Source of the DNA: an uncultured Granulosicoccaceae bacterium
GTDB taxonomy: Bacteria > Pseudomonadota > Gammaproteobacteria > Granulosicoccales > Granulosicoccaceae
DNA length: 64,000 nt
Direction of reading: 5' to 3'
Assembly (NCBI GenBank): GCA_937930305.1
Contig: CALGLE010000009.1
Span: 1-64,000 of the forward strand
Every line of letters begins with the position of its first letter. Position 1 is the first letter of the stretch. The position numbers and the translations under genes were made by a program. Below, piece by piece: positions 9,459 to 18,768 of the stretch. The notes beneath the pieces were generated by a model, which saw only the letters and a list, made by a program, of their open reading frames with translations, searched no databases and was not told the origin of the DNA.

Positions 9459-9608
9459 ACGTTATATAATCGGCTGCTTGACCCTGCGGAGCCAATGGAA
9501 ATTATTTGCCCTGCAATCAACAAAATCTTGTCTGGCTTTCGGCAAAATACGGCCGATAACCTATTCAACCCTAGTAAAGTACCCACCGCTTAACCCCGGA
9601 GGCCCTTT

Positions 9609-10559
9609 GTGCCGAAGCAATTACCCGTAATTACCCTGCTAGGTGGCAGTGGCTTTGTTGGAACCGAGCTCACAAATCGCCTGGCAGGAGAAGCCTCAGA
9701 GGTACGTGTCCTGACCCGGCGCGCCCAACGTGTGAAATCGTTCCGAGTTCTCACCAATGTGAATGTCATCGAAACTGATGTGCATGATCTGGACGCATTA
9801 ACCCAAGCCATTCAAGGCTCAGACGCTGTGATCAACCTGGTTGGCATCTTAAATAGCGCGGGCAGCAATGCAAAAAACAGTTTTGACGGCGCTCATGCGG
9901 CGCTCACCAAAACCGTGGTGCAGGCCTGCCAGCAAGCCAAGGTCGCCCGCTACCTGCACATGAGTGCTTTGGGGGCGGATGCCGAAAACGGCAGTAGCGA
10001 TTACCTAAAGTCCAAAGGTGTGGCAGAAAATCACGTCACGGAGGCAGATCATCTGGCTTGGACGATCTTCCGACCTTCCGTCATTTTCGGGCCTGGAGAC
10101 GCGTTTTTTAATCGCTTTGCCGATCTACTGCGCCTGGCTCCCATCATGCCCTTGGCCTGTGCGGATTCGAAAATGCAGCCGGTGTACTTGGGCGATGTGT
10201 GCAACACAATGATCAATGCCCTGAATGACCCGGATCAAGTCGGTCAAACTCTGGAATTGGGTGGCCCCGATGTATTTACCTTGAAAGAACTGGTGGCGAT
10301 GACAGCTAAATTGACCGGTTTGAACCGCCTCATCATTGGGCTGCCAGATGCGATCGGGAAAATTCAGGCGTTTTGCTTGGAATTCGTTCCTGGAAAGCCC
10401 TTCTCGCGGGATAACTTTGCATCGTTGCAAACTGACAATGTGTTGCCAGAAGGTGTGGCGACCCAACCCACATCGGTATCTGCGGTGGTGCCTCGGTATT
10501 TGGGGAATGCGGATTGGAATGGGGAGTTGCAAAACTACCGCACCTTCGCCCGCAGGTAA
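9609..10559 (+). CDS. NAD(P)-binding NDUFA9-like epimerase/reductase
   Basis: A 316-residue atypical short-chain dehydrogenase with a Rossmann GGSGFVGTELTNRL motif at residues 12-25. This is the complex I NDUFA9-like family, with features such as INLVGILN, HMSALGAD and a IFRPSVIFGPGDAFFNRFA segment. The active-site Tyr-x3-Lys appears as YLKSK. Start is a GTG at 9609 with a good GGAGG ribosome-binding site seven bases upstream (9598-9602). Bacterial members are cytoplasmic and have been linked to quinone or lipid-related reactions, but no substrate can be read here. It stands alone, divergent from soeA across 150 bases. Confidence 0.82.
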   Translation: MPKQLPVITLLGGSGFVGTELTNRLAGEASEVRVLTRRAQRVKSFRVLTNVNVIETDVHDLDALTQAIQGSDAVINLVGILNSAGSNAKNSFDGAHAALTKTVVQACQQAKVARYLHMSALGADAENGSSDYLKSKGVAENHVTEADHLAWTIFRPSVIFGPGDAFFNRFADLLRLAPIMPLACADSKMQPVYLGDVCNTMINALNDPDQVGQTLELGGPDVFTLKELVAMTAKLTGLNRLIIGLPDAIGKIQAFCLEFVPGKPFSRDNFASLQTDNVLPEGVATQPTSVSAVVPRYLGNADWNGELQNYRTFARR

Positions 10560-10633
10560 CTGACCTCATTCGAATTTATCCCCTGATAGGCTCTCAAATC
10601 GGCGATTTTTTGCTAACTACCCAACCCGTAGCA

Positions 10634-10668
10634 ACAGTCAATAAGGGCAGTTTAGTCAGTTTGACTGT
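10634..10668. repeat. Inverted repeat between the reductase gene and gbsR-like gene
   Basis: ACAGTCAA (10634-10641) and TTGACTGT (10661-10668) form a perfect eight-base inverted repeat with a 19-base spacer. No T run follows, so it does not look like a terminator for the upstream gene. It could be a regulator site in the promoter region of the bd-oxidase operon. Confidence 0.35.
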
Positions 10669-10726
10669 CACCTAGGATTTCATTTCACGGCCCCTTTGCC
10701 GACATATCTCACACAAGGTTTCGTAT

Positions 10727-10753
10727 TTTCAGTAATTTCTGAAACTACTGAAA
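10727..10753. promoter_or_regulatory. Palindromic operator candidate upstream of the GbsR/MarR-type regulator
   Basis: TTTCAGTA (10727-10734) and TACTGAAA (10746-10753) are a perfect inverted repeat; inside it lies a second small palindrome TTTCTGAAA (10736-10744). The element ends 19 bases before the regulator ATG at 10773. Its position and nested symmetry fit autoregulation by the winged-helix regulator, and possibly control of the oxidase genes read through behind it. Confidence 0.6.
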
Positions 10754-10772
10754 TAAATGTAGAGACAATTCC

Positions 10773-11321
10773 ATGGACATGCCGGCCCTGCAGCAAAAAT
10801 TTGTCATCCACTTTGGGGAGATGGGTGCTCGTTGGGGCATGAATCGAACCGTAGGACAAATTTACGCGGTGCTGTTTCTGGCTGAGGAACCCTTGTGCGC
10901 AGATGAAATCGTGGCCGCATTGGGCGTTTCTCGCTCCAACGTATCCATGGGGTTAAAAGAGCTGCAGTCTTGGCAGTTGGTTCGGCTTGAACACCATCCC
11001 GGCGATCGACGCGATTTCTTCTCCACACCTGATGATCTTTGGGAGATCGTCATGACCTTGGTCGAGCAGCGTAAAGCCCGAGAAGTGGACCCAACGCTAA
11101 CGGTGCTGCGTGAATTACAACTGAGCTCGGACTTTGATAGCACCAACGCGCATGCAAGAGCCCGCATTGAAGAAGCCACGCGCATGATCGAACTGTTCAG
11201 CCGTTGGTACGAAGACATGCGCGATGTTGATATCGAAAAGCTGGAGCGATTACTCAAGCTGGGTTCGGCAGCGCAAAAAGTTCTGGGATTAAAAGCACGA
11301 AAGAACACCGATAAACATTAA
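10773..11321 (+). CDS. GbsR/MarR-family transcriptional regulator
   Basis: A 182-residue winged-helix protein of the GbsR branch of MarR. The N-terminus FGEMGARWGMNRTVGQIYAVLF is diagnostic, followed by the helix-turn-helix ADEIVAALGVSRSNVSMGLKEL and the wing LVRLEHHPGDRRDFFSTP; the C-terminal half is a helical dimerisation region. It lies 20 bases before cioA on the same strand, and a palindrome precedes its own start. Inference: it represses or tunes the cytochrome bd operon. GbsR itself is a choline sensor in Bacillus, but no osmolyte genes are nearby, so the ligand is unknown. Confidence 0.85.
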   Translation: MDMPALQQKFVIHFGEMGARWGMNRTVGQIYAVLFLAEEPLCADEIVAALGVSRSNVSMGLKELQSWQLVRLEHHPGDRRDFFSTPDDLWEIVMTLVEQRKAREVDPTLTVLRELQLSSDFDSTNAHARARIEEATRMIELFSRWYEDMRDVDIEKLERLLKLGSAAQKVLGLKARKNTDKH

Positions 11322-11341
11322 AGGGTACGGAGAATCAAACA

Positions 11342-12712
11342 ATGGAAGCCTTACTGCTTGCACGTATTCAGTTCGCCGCCAATATTTCGTTTCACATATT
11401 GTTCCCGACCATCACCATCGCCTTAGGCTGGGTGCTGTTGTACTTTCGCATTCGCGCTAATCGCAGTAACGACAGCGGTTGGATACAGGCGTATCAGTTT
11501 TGGGTAAAAGTGTTTGCCCTGTCTTTTGCCATGGGTGTGGTGTCCGGCATTGTGATGAGTTTTCAGTTCGGCACCAATTGGCCCGGCTTTATGGAAACCG
11601 TCGGTAACATCGCTGGCCCATTGCTTGGCTATGAAGTGTTAACCGCGTTTTTCTTAGAAGCAGGCTTCTTGGGCATCATGTTGTTCGGTGCCACGCGCGT
11701 ATCTCAACGCATTCATACCTTAGCCACGTTTTTAGTCGCGTTTGGCACCACCTTGTCGGCCTTTTGGATACTGGTGTTAAATTCTTGGATGCACACACCC
11801 GCAGGGTTTGAAATGCGAGACGGTGTGGCCTATGCCACCGATTGGATGGCCATTATCTTTAACCCGTCACTGCCGTATCGCTTAACCCACACGCTTATCG
11901 CATCCGCGTTAACCACTGCATTTCTGTTAGCGGGTATCAGTGCATTACGTTGGTTATGGAACGATAAAACCCCAGGCATTCGTAAGTCACTTAAAACCGG
12001 TATTTTAATCGCTGCCATAGCCGCGCCAACACAAATGTTCGTGGGGGATCTGCACGGGTTAAATACGCTGGAACATCAACCCGCCAAAATCGCCGCGATG
12101 GAAGGCAATTGGGAAACCCAAAGCCATGTTCCCCTGTTGTTGTTTGCCATACCCGACGAAGAGACCCGCACCAACAAATTTGAAATTGGCATCCCGTCTG
12201 GTGCTAGCCTCATTCTGAAACACTCACCCAGTGGGGTAGTACCAGGGCTGAATGACTTTGTCACAGCCGACGGCGACGTTCAACACCCACCGGTGAAGCC
12301 CCTGTTTTTCGCTTTTCGAATCATGGTGGGCATCGGCGTGCTGATGATATTGGTGAGTTGGTGGACCGCCCCACAAGTGTGGCGTAACAACGAACCCAAA
12401 CGACTCAACGCTATGGTGTTAGTTGCCATGACGTTCTCGGGCTGGGTGGCAACCTTAGCGGGTTGGTATGTGACCGAAATTGGTCGTCAACCTTGGCTGG
12501 TCACTGGCGTACTGGATACCGCGTCCGCCGTCGCACCCCATCCCGCAGGGCTTTTGGGTGTGTCGCTGGCTACGTATCTGTTGGTGTACGCTGCGTTGTT
12601 AGCAGCTTACATTGGCACTTTGTTTCACTTAGCTAAGAAAACCACGAAACAAGCCGAGCGCGAACTCGACCCTGGCCAATTCAAAGGCGCGGTGGCAGGA
12701 GCGTTGTCGTAA
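11342..12712 (+). CDS. cioA: Cytochrome bd-type quinol oxidase subunit I, CIO type
   Basis: A 456-residue CydA/CioA. It carries the heme ligand H18 (ISFHILFP), H183 (PYRLTHTLI), M328 (AFRIMVGIG) and acidic residues E98 and E106 in GYEVLTAFFLEAGF, plus the quinol-loop signature GLNTLEHQPAKIAAMEGNW. The Q loop is short, which fits the cyanide-insensitive oxidase subgroup rather than the longer E. coli CydA. The membrane protein oxidises quinol and reduces oxygen without pumping protons. It follows the GbsR-like regulator and shares one base with cioB (TAATG). No cydX-like small ORF follows. Confidence 0.93.
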   Translation: MEALLLARIQFAANISFHILFPTITIALGWVLLYFRIRANRSNDSGWIQAYQFWVKVFALSFAMGVVSGIVMSFQFGTNWPGFMETVGNIAGPLLGYEVLTAFFLEAGFLGIMLFGATRVSQRIHTLATFLVAFGTTLSAFWILVLNSWMHTPAGFEMRDGVAYATDWMAIIFNPSLPYRLTHTLIASALTTAFLLAGISALRWLWNDKTPGIRKSLKTGILIAAIAAPTQMFVGDLHGLNTLEHQPAKIAAMEGNWETQSHVPLLLFAIPDEETRTNKFEIGIPSGASLILKHSPSGVVPGLNDFVTADGDVQHPPVKPLFFAFRIMVGIGVLMILVSWWTAPQVWRNNEPKRLNAMVLVAMTFSGWVATLAGWYVTEIGRQPWLVTGVLDTASAVAPHPAGLLGVSLATYLLVYAALLAAYIGTLFHLAKKTTKQAERELDPGQFKGAVAGALS

Positions 12713-13821
12713 TGGAACACATCAATTATATGACGCTGCCTTGGCATGATTGGTTACCCATTGTGTTCTTAGGCTTAATGGGTTTATCCGCATTAATTTA
12801 TGTTGTGCTAGATGGGTTCGACTTAGGCATTGGGATTTTGTCTCCGTTGGTTAAACGAGACGATCGCGATTTGATGATTGCGTCCATTGGGCCATTCTGG
12901 GACGCCAATGAAACCTGGTTGGTATTAGCGGTGGGTTTATTACTGGTGGCGTTTCCAACAGCACATGGCGCTGTGCTCGGCGCACTCTATTTACCCACAA
13001 CCGCCATGCTCATCGGTTTAATTTTGCGCGGTGTCGCCTTTGAATTTCGTATCAAGGGTCCATCAAAACAACGAGCGTTTTGGGATAGCTCTTTCTTTGC
13101 CGGCTCGCTTATTGCCACGGTGTCTCAGGGGTATATGTTGGGTTATTACATACTGGGACTGCCCACTGGCTGGACAGCGTTTGTTTTTGCCAGCTTAGTA
13201 GCACTTGGGGTTACCTCAGCCTACGTATTAATCGGTAGTTGCTGGTTAGTGGCGAAAAGTGAGAACGCCCTACAACGTACCGCGTTGCGATGGGCAAAAA
13301 AATCGGTGCTGGGTATCGCGGCAACCATGGCGTTAATCTCTGCCGCCACACCACTTGCCAGTGAACGCATATTTAATATCTGGTTTGTGTGGCCGAACCT
13401 TATGTGGTTGATGCCCATCCCGCTGTTGGCCGTGTTCATCACCTGGAAGTTGTTTCAAGTACTGAACACAGCAACCCGTGAAATCAATGCAAAAGACGCT
13501 GAAACCGCTGCATTCGTTGAAGTCGTTGAAACCAACCAAGCCAAACTTCGCGATCAATCTCAATGTGCGTTCGATGGCGCTCGCTGCTGGGTACCTTTTT
13601 CACTGACCGCGACATTGTTTGTATTGGCGTTCATAGGTCTGGCGTACAGCTTTTTTCCTTTTGTGGTGCCGGAGTCGTTAACCATATGGGAAGCCGCTGC
13701 ATCTCGAGATTCGTTAGCCATCATTTTAGTCGGCACCTGCATCACCTTACCGATGATTGTGGGGTACTCAATTTTTGCTTACAAAGTGTTTGGCGGAAAA
13801 GCAACGAAGCTTAGTTATTAA
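12712..13821 (+). CDS. cioB: Cytochrome bd-type quinol oxidase subunit II, CIO type
   Basis: A 369-residue CydB/CioB with about eight to nine transmembrane helices. The N-terminal LIYVVLDGFDLGIGIL and GPFWDANETWLVLAVGLL are signatures of this subunit. It starts on the last base of cioA's stop. Its 3' end overlaps by 11 bases the convergent gene for the lipoprotein peptidase (13811), so transcription from both sides collides here. It forms the structural partner of CioA. Confidence 0.93.
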   Translation: MEHINYMTLPWHDWLPIVFLGLMGLSALIYVVLDGFDLGIGILSPLVKRDDRDLMIASIGPFWDANETWLVLAVGLLLVAFPTAHGAVLGALYLPTTAMLIGLILRGVAFEFRIKGPSKQRAFWDSSFFAGSLIATVSQGYMLGYYILGLPTGWTAFVFASLVALGVTSAYVLIGSCWLVAKSENALQRTALRWAKKSVLGIAATMALISAATPLASERIFNIWFVWPNLMWLMPIPLLAVFITWKLFQVLNTATREINAKDAETAAFVEVVETNQAKLRDQSQCAFDGARCWVPFSLTATLFVLAFIGLAYSFFPFVVPESLTIWEAAASRDSLAIILVGTCITLPMIVGYSIFAYKVFGGKATKLSY

Positions 13822-14896
13822 CCGACGCTTTCCCATACTCGGCCAATCGCTGTTGCCGTTCCTCGTAGGGCAGTTTAGAAATTTCAGTGGCGAGTGCGTA
13901 GAAGGCTGGCAAATCGTTGCCGGCTTCTTCAAACATCGCAGCGAACGCCGGCACCAAACGCCGATAAGTGGACACGCCTAATAAGTGCGCGTTGTTTAAA
14001 TCACGTGAGAACCAACGATCGTATCCGGGGTATTCGTTCCAAGAGGCTTTCAACGCGGCGTACCTGGTTTGCATATCGGCAAACACTTGCTCTTTTCGTT
14101 CTCGTCGCGTGGCTTCGTCTAAGTCAGTTAGCTGGTATAGCGCTACCAATTCATCACGAGTGGCTTTCAAAAGCTCTGAAAAATCTTCGCTTCTTTGCAA
14201 TGAGGCTTCATAGGCTTCAATGCGATTGCCTTCCTCGCGCGAACGCAACCAAATTCTAAAGCCCTCTTGTTCCACAAAGGTGGCGAAGGCTTCGTTAAAA
14301 GAGCTGTCGTCTTTGATGTACAGCACTTGATGCGCTAGCTCATGGAACAAGGTAGACACATAGCGAACATCCCCGCCTCGAAGCATGGTGTCTAACACCG
14401 GATCGTCAAACCAGCCCAATGTGGAATAGGCGCTGGCACCACCGACGGTGACATCGAAGCCCTCTTCAGCCAGCGATGCGGCGTAACTTTCGGCGTTAGA
14501 TTTATCAAAGTACCCACGGTAACTCACACAACCTGCTACCGGGAAACACCAGGTTCGAGCTTGCATCGCAAATTCAGGCACGGCCACGACATTCCAGGTA
14601 ACCGCATCACGCCCGGTTGCCGCATAGGTGGAGTAACTTTTATTCTCTGGTAGCCCTAGGGTGTCGATGGCAAACTGACGCGCATCAATGAGTGTTTGCA
14701 GTTTCTGTTTCAGTTCTGGGTCGGTACTGTCACTGGCCAGCAATTCGGCAATCGGTTGTCGCGCGTGCATCAATTTTAAGTGCCCGCCAATCGCTTGAGA
14801 GTAATAACCCACACTGCAACCACTTAAGACCAGCCCTGCAGCCACCGAAGCCATGAGTGCAAGCACGAGATAACGTTTTTTAAACCACTTTGCCAT
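13811..14896 (-). CDS. Putative aminopeptidase lipoprotein (COG4324/PF10023-like)
   Basis: A 361-residue protein from the ATG at 14896. A signal peptide with lipobox LSGC (Cys27) is followed by a mature part with a zinc metallopeptidase motif H185-E-L-A-H189 and downstream E202 in SFNEAFATFVEQEG. This matches the COG4324 family of predicted aminopeptidases. An in-frame start at 15028 would add 44 arginine-rich residues before the signal peptide and overlap cca, so I reject it. The gene is divergent from cca with only 23 bases between. Predicted to be lipid-anchored in the cell envelope; substrates unknown. Confidence 0.82.
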   Translation of the reverse strand: MAKWFKKRYLVLALMASVAAGLVLSGCSVGYYSQAIGGHLKLMHARQPIAELLASDSTDPELKQKLQTLIDARQFAIDTLGLPENKSYSTYAATGRDAVTWNVVAVPEFAMQARTWCFPVAGCVSYRGYFDKSNAESYAASLAEEGFDVTVGGASAYSTLGWFDDPVLDTMLRGGDVRYVSTLFHELAHQVLYIKDDSSFNEAFATFVEQEGFRIWLRSREEGNRIEAYEASLQRSEDFSELLKATRDELVALYQLTDLDEATRRERKEQVFADMQTRYAALKASWNEYPGYDRWFSRDLNNAHLLGVSTYRRLVPAFAAMFEEAGNDLPAFYALATEISKLPYEERQQRLAEYGKASVNN

Positions 14897-14919
14897 AGCG
14901 CCAAGTGTACCATTGAGGT

Positions 14920-16173
14920 ATGAACACTCTCTCGGAACATAAGGTTTACCTGGTCGGCGGTGCCGTGCGTGATAAGCGATTAGGCCTGGACGTGAAAGAC
15001 CGCGACTGGGTCGTGGTCGGTGCCACACCTGAGCAATTGGCTGACGCCGGTTACAAACCGGTGGGCAAAGATTTTCCCGTGTTCTTGCATCCCACCACTC
15101 ACGAAGAATATGCCCTGGCCCGCACCGAGAGAAAATCGGGCCGTGGATACCATGGCTTTACGTTCAACACAGATACCAGCGTCACCCTAGAACAAGATCT
15201 TGAACGCCGAGATTTAACCATTAACGCCATGGCCGAAACCCCCGATGGAAAATTGATTGACCCCTACAACGGTGCGAACGACTTAGAGCAGCGCGTGCTT
15301 CGGCATGTTTCAGATGCCTTCTTGGAAGACCCGGTGCGGGTTCTGAGAGTGGCCAAATTCATGGCACGTTTTTCAAACCTGGGTTTTACGGTGGCACCAG
15401 AAACCCTGCAACTCATGCAGACGATGGTGAACGACGGAGAAGTGGATCATCTGGTGCCAGAACGCGTTTGGCAAGAAATGCACAGCGCTCTGGGCAGTCA
15501 ATCACCTCGATCCTTTATTGAAACCCTGCGGGCTTGTGGCGCACTCAAAGTGTTGCTTCCCGAAGTGGATGCCTTATTCGGCGTACCTCAGCGACCTGAA
15601 TACCACCCCGAAGTGGACACCGGCCTGCACACGCTCATGGTACTTGACCAATGCGCCAGTCTATCACCGGGTAACGCCGCTATTGCCTATTGCGGCTTAT
15701 GCCATGACTTGGGAAAAGCACTAACCCCCAAAGGCGAATTGCCCAAGCACATCGGTCACGAAGAACGGGGTGTGCCGCCCACAATCGAAGTAAGCGATCG
15801 CTTGCGTGTACAAAAACACACCAAGCAACTCGCCGTGTTGGTCACTCGCTGGCATTTAGTAGCGCACAGAGCTTTCGAACTGACCCCAAAAGCGTTGCAC
15901 AAGATGTTGTTGGCGCTTGATGTCATTCGAAGGCCTGAACGATTGGATGATTTCTTACTCGTGTGTAAATGCGACAAGCGTGGCCGCGGTGGGCAAGAAA
16001 ACAACGACTACCCTCAGCAAGCGTATTTGCAACAAGCGGCTGAAGCTTTGCGTTTAGTGGATGCGAAGGCCATTGCAAAAGCGAGCGTTGAAAAAAGTGA
16101 GATTCCCGAAGCCATTCGACTAGCTCAGCGTCAGGCTTTGAAGGCGTTTGTTAAGTCAAATTCTAACGAGTAG
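14920..16173 (+). CDS. cca: CCA-adding enzyme (tRNA nucleotidyltransferase) with HD domain
   Basis: A 417-residue class II tRNA nucleotidyltransferase of the E. coli type. The nucleotidyltransferase head carries GGAVRD (13-18) and the metal-binding D27-x-D29 (KDRDW). The RRDLTINAM segment and the ERVWQEM neck follow, and then an HD phosphohydrolase domain with CHDLGKA and HIGHEERG. It adds or repairs the 3' CCA of tRNAs; HD-containing members also have phosphatase/phosphodiesterase activity. GAGG lies just upstream of the ATG. The stop is only six bases before pnkp, so tRNA 3'-end repair is physically linked to RNA-break repair here. Confidence 0.95.
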   Translation: MNTLSEHKVYLVGGAVRDKRLGLDVKDRDWVVVGATPEQLADAGYKPVGKDFPVFLHPTTHEEYALARTERKSGRGYHGFTFNTDTSVTLEQDLERRDLTINAMAETPDGKLIDPYNGANDLEQRVLRHVSDAFLEDPVRVLRVAKFMARFSNLGFTVAPETLQLMQTMVNDGEVDHLVPERVWQEMHSALGSQSPRSFIETLRACGALKVLLPEVDALFGVPQRPEYHPEVDTGLHTLMVLDQCASLSPGNAAIAYCGLCHDLGKALTPKGELPKHIGHEERGVPPTIEVSDRLRVQKHTKQLAVLVTRWHLVAHRAFELTPKALHKMLLALDVIRRPERLDDFLLVCKCDKRGRGGQENNDYPQQAYLQQAAEALRLVDAKAIAKASVEKSEIPEAIRLAQRQALKAFVKSNSNE

Positions 16174-16179
16174 AGTTTA

Positions 16180-18747
16180 ATGAATAAAGATATTGTTGTT
16201 CCCGAGCTGGCTTTGGTTGCCATGGTGGGAATTTCCAGCTCGGGCAAATCTAGTTTTGCTAAAAAACATTTTCTAAATACTGAAATTGTTTCATCTGACA
16301 CCTGTCGTGGCATCGTCTCTAATGACGAGAACAGTATGGAAGCCACCAAGGATGCGTTCGAATTAGTGGATTACATCGTTAGAAAAAGGTTGGAGCGGGG
16401 CCTACTAACGGTTGTTGATGCCACTCACGTCCAGCGTGATTCTCGAAAGTCCATTCTAAAGGCTGCTAAAGATTATCACTGTATGCCAGTGGCAATTGTT
16501 GTAGACCCATCGATGGAAGTTTGCGTACAACGTCACTCAGAACGAGATGATCGGAATTTCCATACGGGAGTTCTATCCACGCAACAAAGACAGCTTAAAG
16601 CCACTTTAAAACAACTAAAGCGTGAAGGTTTCCGTTATATCTATCGCTTGGACACGATGGAAGCAATTGACAACGCAACGATTACGCGTCAACCGATGTG
16701 GACTGACAAAAAAGCACTGAAAGGCCCCTTCGACATAATCGGTGATGTGCATGGTTGTTTTAATGAGCTAATTCAGTTGTTGGAAAAACTAGGGTATAGC
16801 GTTAAAAAAAACAACGACGATCGCTTCGATGTATCGGCCCCAAGTGATCGAAAAGCTTTCTTTGTGGGTGACTTAGTCGATCGAGGCCCTAACAACGTCG
16901 AAGTTTTGCGGTTAGTTATGGACATGGTTAAAGGCGGCACCGCACTCTGTGTGCCAGGTAATCATGACGTGAAATTAAATCGATATCTGACAGGTCGAAA
17001 AGTGCAGTTAACCCATGGGCTTGAAGAAACGGTACAAGAAATTTCCTATGAATCCGAGGAATTTAGAAACGAAGTCTCAGAATTTATTGATGGTTTAGTC
17101 GGTCACATGGTATTGGACGAAGGTAAATTGGTGGTTGCCCATGCTGGTATGAAATCAGAATATCAGGGCCGTGGTTCAGCGATCACTCGCTCATTCGCAC
17201 TGTATGGGGAAACCACAGGCGAGACCGATGAATATGGGTTACCAGTGAGATACAACTGGGCCAAGGACTATCGAGGCAAGGCTTTAGTGGTTCATGGACA
17301 CACTCCAATTCCAGAAAGTGAGTTCTACAACAACACGATTTGTGTGGATACCGGCTGTGTTTTTGGGGGAAAGTTAACTGCATTACGATACCCAGAGAAA
17401 CAGCTTGTATCGATTCCTGCGGAATCGGTGTATTACGAACCAATCAAGCCATTGATTTCGACCGACAATGACGCAGCCAATCATTCCAGCCAACAAATTG
17501 ATGATGAGAACCTCTACTTAGAAGATGTAACGGGTAAGCGGTTTATAACCGTAGAACATGGAGCGGCCATAAAAATTGAAGCAGATCGTTCCGCATCGGC
17601 TTTGGAGGTTATTAGTCGTTTTTCAGTACATCCAAAATGGATGAACTACCTGCCACCGACTATGTCACCACCTTCGGCAAGTAAGCTAGACGGCTATTTA
17701 GAACACCCCAATGAAGCGTTTCAATATTACAGAGAACAAGGCATCAGCACGGTAGTTTGTGAAGAGAAACACATGGGTTCCAGAGCGGTAATCCAAATTG
17801 CCAAAGATGTGGAAACAGCACAACGCATTTTTGGAATCATGACGGAAGAACAAGGCATTGTTTACACGAGAAGCGGCCGGCGTTTTTTTAACGACAGTAA
17901 CCTAGAGGCCAATTTTTTAAAAAAATTGAGCAGCGCAATCTCTGCAAGCAATACGTGGGAAACCCTAAACACCGACTGGGTAACTATCGACTGCGAAATA
18001 CTGCCTTGGTCAATGAAGGCGATTGAACTGATAAAGCAACAGTATGCTGCAGTTGGATGCGCATCCACTCATGCGAATGCAGCGCTTGTGGATGTATTAG
18101 AAAAAGTGTCAGCCCGTGGTATTGATGTTCAACCTTTACTTGCACAAAAAAAAGAGTCACTGGACAACGCTACACAGTTTAAAAATACGTATAAGAATTA
18201 TTGCTGGAATGTATCCTCGTTGGCGGACATTAAAGTGGCTCCCTTCCACATTCTAGCTAGCGAGGGGGCTACCCATACAGATAAAAATCACAGCTGGCAT
18301 ATGGACACGATCGCCAATATCGCTGGCGCAGACACGGAACTACTGCTTAAAACTCAATATCATGTGGTCAATTTAAACGACGCCCAACAAATAAAAGACA
18401 CAACAGATTGGTGGACAAAACACACCAATCAACTAGGTGAAGGCATGGTCGTAAAGCCCTTAGATTTTCTAGCTAAAGGCAAGAAAGGCCTAGTTCAACC
18501 TGCACTAAAAGTTCGTGGGCGTGAGTATTTGCGGATCATTTACGGAATGGATTATTTGCAAGATCACAATCTCAGCCGTTTAAAAGAACGCGGGATAGGA
18601 ACAAAGCGAAGATTGGCACTGGGTGAATTTAAACTCGGTATTGAATCACTTCGCCGCTTTGTCAGCCACGCCCCACTTAGGCACGTGCATGAATGCGCTT
18701 TTGGTGTTTTAGCACTGCAAAGCGAACCTGGTGATCCACGACTGTAG
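16180..18747 (+). CDS. pnkp: RNA repair enzyme Pnkp (polynucleotide kinase-phosphatase-ligase)
   Basis: An 855-residue, three-domain protein matching bacterial Pnkp. The 5'-kinase domain has the P-loop GISSSGKS (17-24) and SSD40. The metallophosphatase domain has D189/H191 (GDVHGC), D231 and R235 (GDLVDRG), N261-H262 (GNHD), H321 and HGH (372-374). The ligase/adenylyltransferase domain has motif I K530 (EEKHMGSRA), a DCE motif ending at E606 and motif V EGMVVKP (754-760). All key residues are intact. Pnkp heals and seals ribotoxin-cleaved tRNAs with Hen1; its ligase needs the Hen1 N-terminal domain to act. It begins six bases after cca, and hen1 follows 21 bases later. Base composition looks A+T-richer than cca. 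Confidence 0.95.
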   Translation: MNKDIVVPELALVAMVGISSSGKSSFAKKHFLNTEIVSSDTCRGIVSNDENSMEATKDAFELVDYIVRKRLERGLLTVVDATHVQRDSRKSILKAAKDYHCMPVAIVVDPSMEVCVQRHSERDDRNFHTGVLSTQQRQLKATLKQLKREGFRYIYRLDTMEAIDNATITRQPMWTDKKALKGPFDIIGDVHGCFNELIQLLEKLGYSVKKNNDDRFDVSAPSDRKAFFVGDLVDRGPNNVEVLRLVMDMVKGGTALCVPGNHDVKLNRYLTGRKVQLTHGLEETVQEISYESEEFRNEVSEFIDGLVGHMVLDEGKLVVAHAGMKSEYQGRGSAITRSFALYGETTGETDEYGLPVRYNWAKDYRGKALVVHGHTPIPESEFYNNTICVDTGCVFGGKLTALRYPEKQLVSIPAESVYYEPIKPLISTDNDAANHSSQQIDDENLYLEDVTGKRFITVEHGAAIKIEADRSASALEVISRFSVHPKWMNYLPPTMSPPSASKLDGYLEHPNEAFQYYREQGISTVVCEEKHMGSRAVIQIAKDVETAQRIFGIMTEEQGIVYTRSGRRFFNDSNLEANFLKKLSSAISASNTWETLNTDWVTIDCEILPWSMKAIELIKQQYAAVGCASTHANAALVDVLEKVSARGIDVQPLLAQKKESLDNATQFKNTYKNYCWNVSSLADIKVAPFHILASEGATHTDKNHSWHMDTIANIAGADTELLLKTQYHVVNLNDAQQIKDTTDWWTKHTNQLGEGMVVKPLDFLAKGKKGLVQPALKVRGREYLRIIYGMDYLQDHNLSRLKERGIGTKRRLALGEFKLGIESLRRFVSHAPLRHVHECAFGVLALQSEPGDPRL

Positions 18748-18768
18748 TGGTATTCGAGCTATAGAAAA

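Noticed and set aside
14897..15028. N-terminal extension of the lipoprotein peptidase to 15028
   Set aside because: It adds 44 arginine-rich residues before a clean lipobox signal peptide and overlaps cca by over 100 bases.
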